From NCBI GenBank assembly GCA_021443625.1, contig JABUTP010000042.1, positions 6,440-14,894 on the forward strand: a DNA stretch of 8,455 nt, written 5' to 3'. Numbering within the stretch: the stretch's first letter is position 1; each line of letters opens with the position of its first letter. Source of the DNA: Bacteroidales bacterium. Lineage in GTDB: Bacteria > Bacteroidota > Bacteroidia > Bacteroidales > UBA932. Below are positions 5,906-8,455 of this stretch, piece by piece. The translations under genes were made by a program, and so were the position numbers. The notes under the pieces were generated by a model that saw only the letters and a program-made list of their open reading frames with translations, had not been told where the DNA came from and made no database searches.

Positions 5906-8455
5906 TTAACAGACTATGTTGATAATCTTGGACGGCACCACTATCACTTTGCGGATTCCTTCCGCAGCATATTTGGCCGTACGGGCATCTTCCCTGACCG
6001 CCTTCTCCACTTCTTCCCGGGACATATCCTTGGGCAGTTCTATCTTGAATCTCATTTTGCCGTTGAACGAAACGGGATATTCAAAAGTGTTTTCTATGGT
6101 GAACTCCTCGCAATATTCCGGCATTGAGGCAAAACTTATGCTGGAGGTGTGGCCGAGTTTCTGCCATAACTCCTCGGTGATGTGGGGGGCAAACGGGGAA
6201 AGGAGAATGGCCAGCGGCTCGAGAATCTCCCGCTTGCTGCATCCCAGATCGGAAAGTTCCCCTACGGCTATCATAAAGGCGCTCACGGCGGTGTTGTATG
6301 AGAAGTGCTCTATGTCGTAGCGGACTTTGCCAATCAGCTTGTGCAGCGATTTGAGTTCCTCTTTGGTCGCCTTTTCCTCAGAAACAGCCCCGTTTTCGGG
6401 ATTGTAAAGTTTCCAGAACTTGCGCAGGAAGCGGTGAACGCCGTCAATGCCTTTGGTGTCCCAGGGCTTGCTCTGCTCCAGAGGGCCGAGGAACATCTCG
6501 TACAGACGCAGGGTATCGGCACCGTAACGTTCGCAAATCTGGTCGGGATTGACCACGTTGAACATCGATTTGCTCATTTTCTCCACTGCGTATCCGCAAA
6601 CGTACTCGCCGTTTTCAAGTACGAATTCGGCATTGGCATAGTCGGGCATCCAACGGCGGAACGCTTCCATATCCAAACGGTCCCCGTGGACGATATTCAC
6701 ATCCACGTGGATTTCTGTAGTGTCGTATTGGTCCTTGAGGCCGTAAGAAACGAACGTGTTGGTGTTCTTGATGCGATATACAAAGTTGGAACGTCCCTGT
6801 ATCATTCCCTGGTTGATGAGTTTCCTGAAGGGTTCCTGCTCGCAGACATATCCGAGGTCATAGAGGAATTTGTTCCAGAAACGGGAGTAAATCAAGTGGC
6901 CGGTGGCGTGTTCGGTGCCGCCTATATACAAATCGACGCTGCGCCAGTACTCGTTTGCCTCGCGGCTTACAAGGGCATCGCCGTTCTTGGGGTCCATATA
7001 GCGGAGGTAGTATGCGCTGCTGCCCGCAAATCCCGGCATGGTGCTGGTCTCAATGGGGTATCCCTTGTAAGACCAATCCTTGGCCCTGGCAAGCGGCGGT
7101 TCTCCGCTTTCTGTAGGGAGGTAGGAGCTGATTTCGGGCAGATGGAGCGGGAGGTCGGCGGAATCTATGGGTGTCGCCACGCCGTCCTTGTAGCAGATGG
7201 GGAAAGGCTCACCCCAATATCTCTGGCGGGAGAAAATGGCGTCACGCAGACGATAGTTGACTTTGCGGTGGCCTATTCCCGCCTTCTCTACGTAGTCGAT
7301 GGCGGCGGGGATGGCTTCCTTGACGGTCAGACCCGACAGGAAACCGGAGTTGCACATAATGCCTTCCTTGGCATCGAAACTCTCTTTGGAAACGTCGCAG
7401 CCTTCGATGAGCGGGATTATGGGGAGATTTGCATATTTTGCGAAGGCGTAGTCGCGGCTGTCATGCGCGGGAACGGCCATAATGGCTCCGGTGCCATATC
7501 CTGCCAAAACGTATTCCGATATGTAAACGGGGACGTATTCTCCGGTTACGGGGTTCAGCGCTCTGGAGCCGGTGAACACGCCGGAGGTGGTATGGGTCTC
7601 GGCTATGCGCTCCCGTTCGGTTTTCTTGCGGGCGGCGGCAAGGTACTCCTCAACCTCCTTTTCGTGTCCTTCTGCAGTGAGGAGGGGAACCCACTCACTT
7701 TCGGGGGCAAGCACCATAAAGGTGACTCCGAAGATGGTGTCGGCCCTCGTGGTGAAGATGGTCATATCGTACTGCCTGTCACCGTTGAATACCTTGAATA
7801 CGACCTCGGCGCCTTCCGAGCGCCCTATCCAGTTGCGCTGCATCTCCTTGAGCGAGTCGCTCCAGTCGAGTGTGTCGAGAGCGCTGAGGAGTCTTTCGGC
7901 GTATGCCGATACGCGGAGCTGCCACTGCTTCATCATCTTCTGCTCCACCGGAAATCCGCCGCGGATTGAGAGACCTTCCTTCACTTCGTCGTTGGCCAGT
8001 ACGGTGCCCAGCTTGGGACACCAGTTGACGGCTGTCTCGCCTTGATAGGCGATGCGGTACTGCATCAGGACAGCCTGGCGGGCGGGTTCATCCATCTTGT
8101 TCCACTCCTCTGCCGTGAAGGGAGTGACATTGCCGCAGGCGGCATTTACGGCGGCGCTGCCACCTTTTGCGAATCTGGCTTCAAGCTCGGTTATGGGGCA
8201 GGCCTTGTCGAGGTCGTTGTCATAGTAACTCTCGAACATCTTGATGAAGGCCCACTGTGTCCATTTATAGTAACCGGGGTCGCAGGTGCGTACCTCCCTG
8301 GACCAGTCGTAGGAGAATCCTATCTTGTCCATCTGGCTGCGGTAGCGGGCAACGTTGTTCTCCGTGGTCACGGCGGGGTGCTGTCCGGTCTGGATGGCAT
8401 ACTGCTCAGCGGGGAGACCGAAGGCATCATAACCCATAGGGTGGAGGACATTGAA
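5906..8455 (-). CDS. leuS: leucyl-tRNA synthetase (5' end outside the window)
   Basis: LeuS charges tRNA-Leu with leucine in the cytoplasm. The reading frame is open to the window edge: upstream of the in-frame ATG at 8437 the frame reads FNVLHP, the conserved stretch before [10 protein letters not shown], so the true start and the HIGH-type motif are missing. The 849 visible residues (numbered from the edge) include the editing domain with TTRADTIFG (235-243; Thr240 matches the E. coli size-discriminating Thr252). The editing site also keeps AHDSRD (Asp335 in the E. coli Asp345 position). [27 protein letters not shown] and the catalytic KMSKS (6566-6580, residues 626-630) follow. The C-terminal anticodon-binding region is complete. 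NWCP retains one zinc-knuckle cysteine, but the later cysteines are absent ([13 protein letters not shown]). There are insertions before the knuckle and before KMSKS, as in other Bacteroidota enzymes. No frameshift is seen. Confidence 0.97.
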   Translation of the reverse strand, partial: FNVLHPMGYDAFGLPAEQYAIQTGQHPAVTTENNVARYRSQMDKIGFSYDWSREVRTCDPGYYKWTQWAFIKMFESYYDNDLDKACPITELEARFAKGGSAAVNAACGNVTPFTAEEWNKMDEPARQAVLMQYRIAYQGETAVNWCPKLGTVLANDEVKEGLSIRGGFPVEQKMMKQWQLRVSAYAERLLSALDTLDWSDSLKEMQRNWIGRSEGAEVVFKVFNGDRQYDMTIFTTRADTIFGVTFMVLAPESEWVPLLTAEGHEKEVEEYLAAARKKTERERIAETHTTSGVFTGSRALNPVTGEYVPVYISEYVLAGYGTGAIMAVPAHDSRDYAFAKYANLPIIPLIEGCDVSKESFDAKEGIMCNSGFLSGLTVKEAIPAAIDYVEKAGIGHRKVNYRLRDAIFSRQRYWGEPFPICYKDGVATPIDSADLPLHLPEISSYLPTESGEPPLARAKDWSYKGYPIETSTMPGFAGSSAYYLRYMDPKNGDALVSREANEYWRSVDLYIGGTEHATGHLIYSRFWNKFLYDLGYVCEQEPFRKLINQGMIQGRSNFVYRIKNTNTFVSYGLKDQYDTTEIHVDVNIVHGDRLDMEAFRRWMPDYANAEFVLENGEYVCGYAVEKMSKSMFNVVNPDQICERYGADTLRLYEMFLGPLEQSKPWDTKGIDGVHRFLRKFWKLYNPENGAVSEEKATKEELKSLHKLIGKVRYDIEHFSYNTAVSAFMIAVGELSDLGCSKREILEPLAILLSPFAPHITEELWQKLGHTSSISFASMPEYCEEFTIENTFEYPVSFNGKMRFKIELPKDMSREEVEKAVREDARTAKYAAEGIRKVIVVPSKIINIVC

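Noticed and set aside
6305..7969. 554-codon open frame on the plus strand opposite leuS
   Set aside because: It lies wholly within leuS, whose motifs are continuous on the other strand. Its translation shows no recognisable family and is a codon-bias shadow.

Overview
The window looks like ordinary chromosomal DNA from a member of the Bacteroidota, most likely order Bacteroidales. The evidence is the leucyl-tRNA synthetase, which has the insertions and the cysteine-poor zinc-knuckle region I associate with that phylum, the short acidic DUF2795 protein, and several matches to the Bacteroidota -7 promoter consensus TAnnTTTG. I cannot assign a genus. No tRNA, rRNA, CRISPR array, insertion sequence or phage gene is visible.

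Layout from left to right: positions 1-237 are non-coding and hold two hairpins. Three minus-strand genes follow, in transcription order a LolD/MacB-type ABC ATPase (1090-1776), a PduO-type corrinoid adenosyltransferase (536-1063) and a 73-residue DUF2795 protein (238-459). A 75-bp divergent gap separates them from two plus-strand genes, folE (GTP cyclohydrolase I, start best placed at 1852) and trkA (potassium-uptake regulatory subunit). trkA converges, with only 10 bp between stops, on a four-gene minus-strand block: leuS (5' end outside the window), a YitT-family membrane protein, and two AraC-type helix-turn-helix proteins.

Most genes are housekeeping and do not form one pathway: translation (leuS), tetrahydrofolate or pterin synthesis (folE), K+ homeostasis (trkA), corrinoid salvage (PduO type) and an envelope-type ABC ATPase without a permease in view. 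leuS and yitT are 13 bp apart and are probably cotranscribed. The ATPase and adenosyltransferase genes are 26 bp apart and probably form an operon.

The least ordinary part is the AraC pair (3860-4875). A membrane-anchored AraC-type protein is followed by a second AraC-type protein made of little but the DNA-binding domain. They are joined by a TGATG stop-start overlap and preceded by a perfect 9-bp inverted repeat (4886-4909) whose arms each contain a -7 box. This is a plausible small autoregulated transcription module. I see no convincing evidence for a wholly undescribed multi-gene system.
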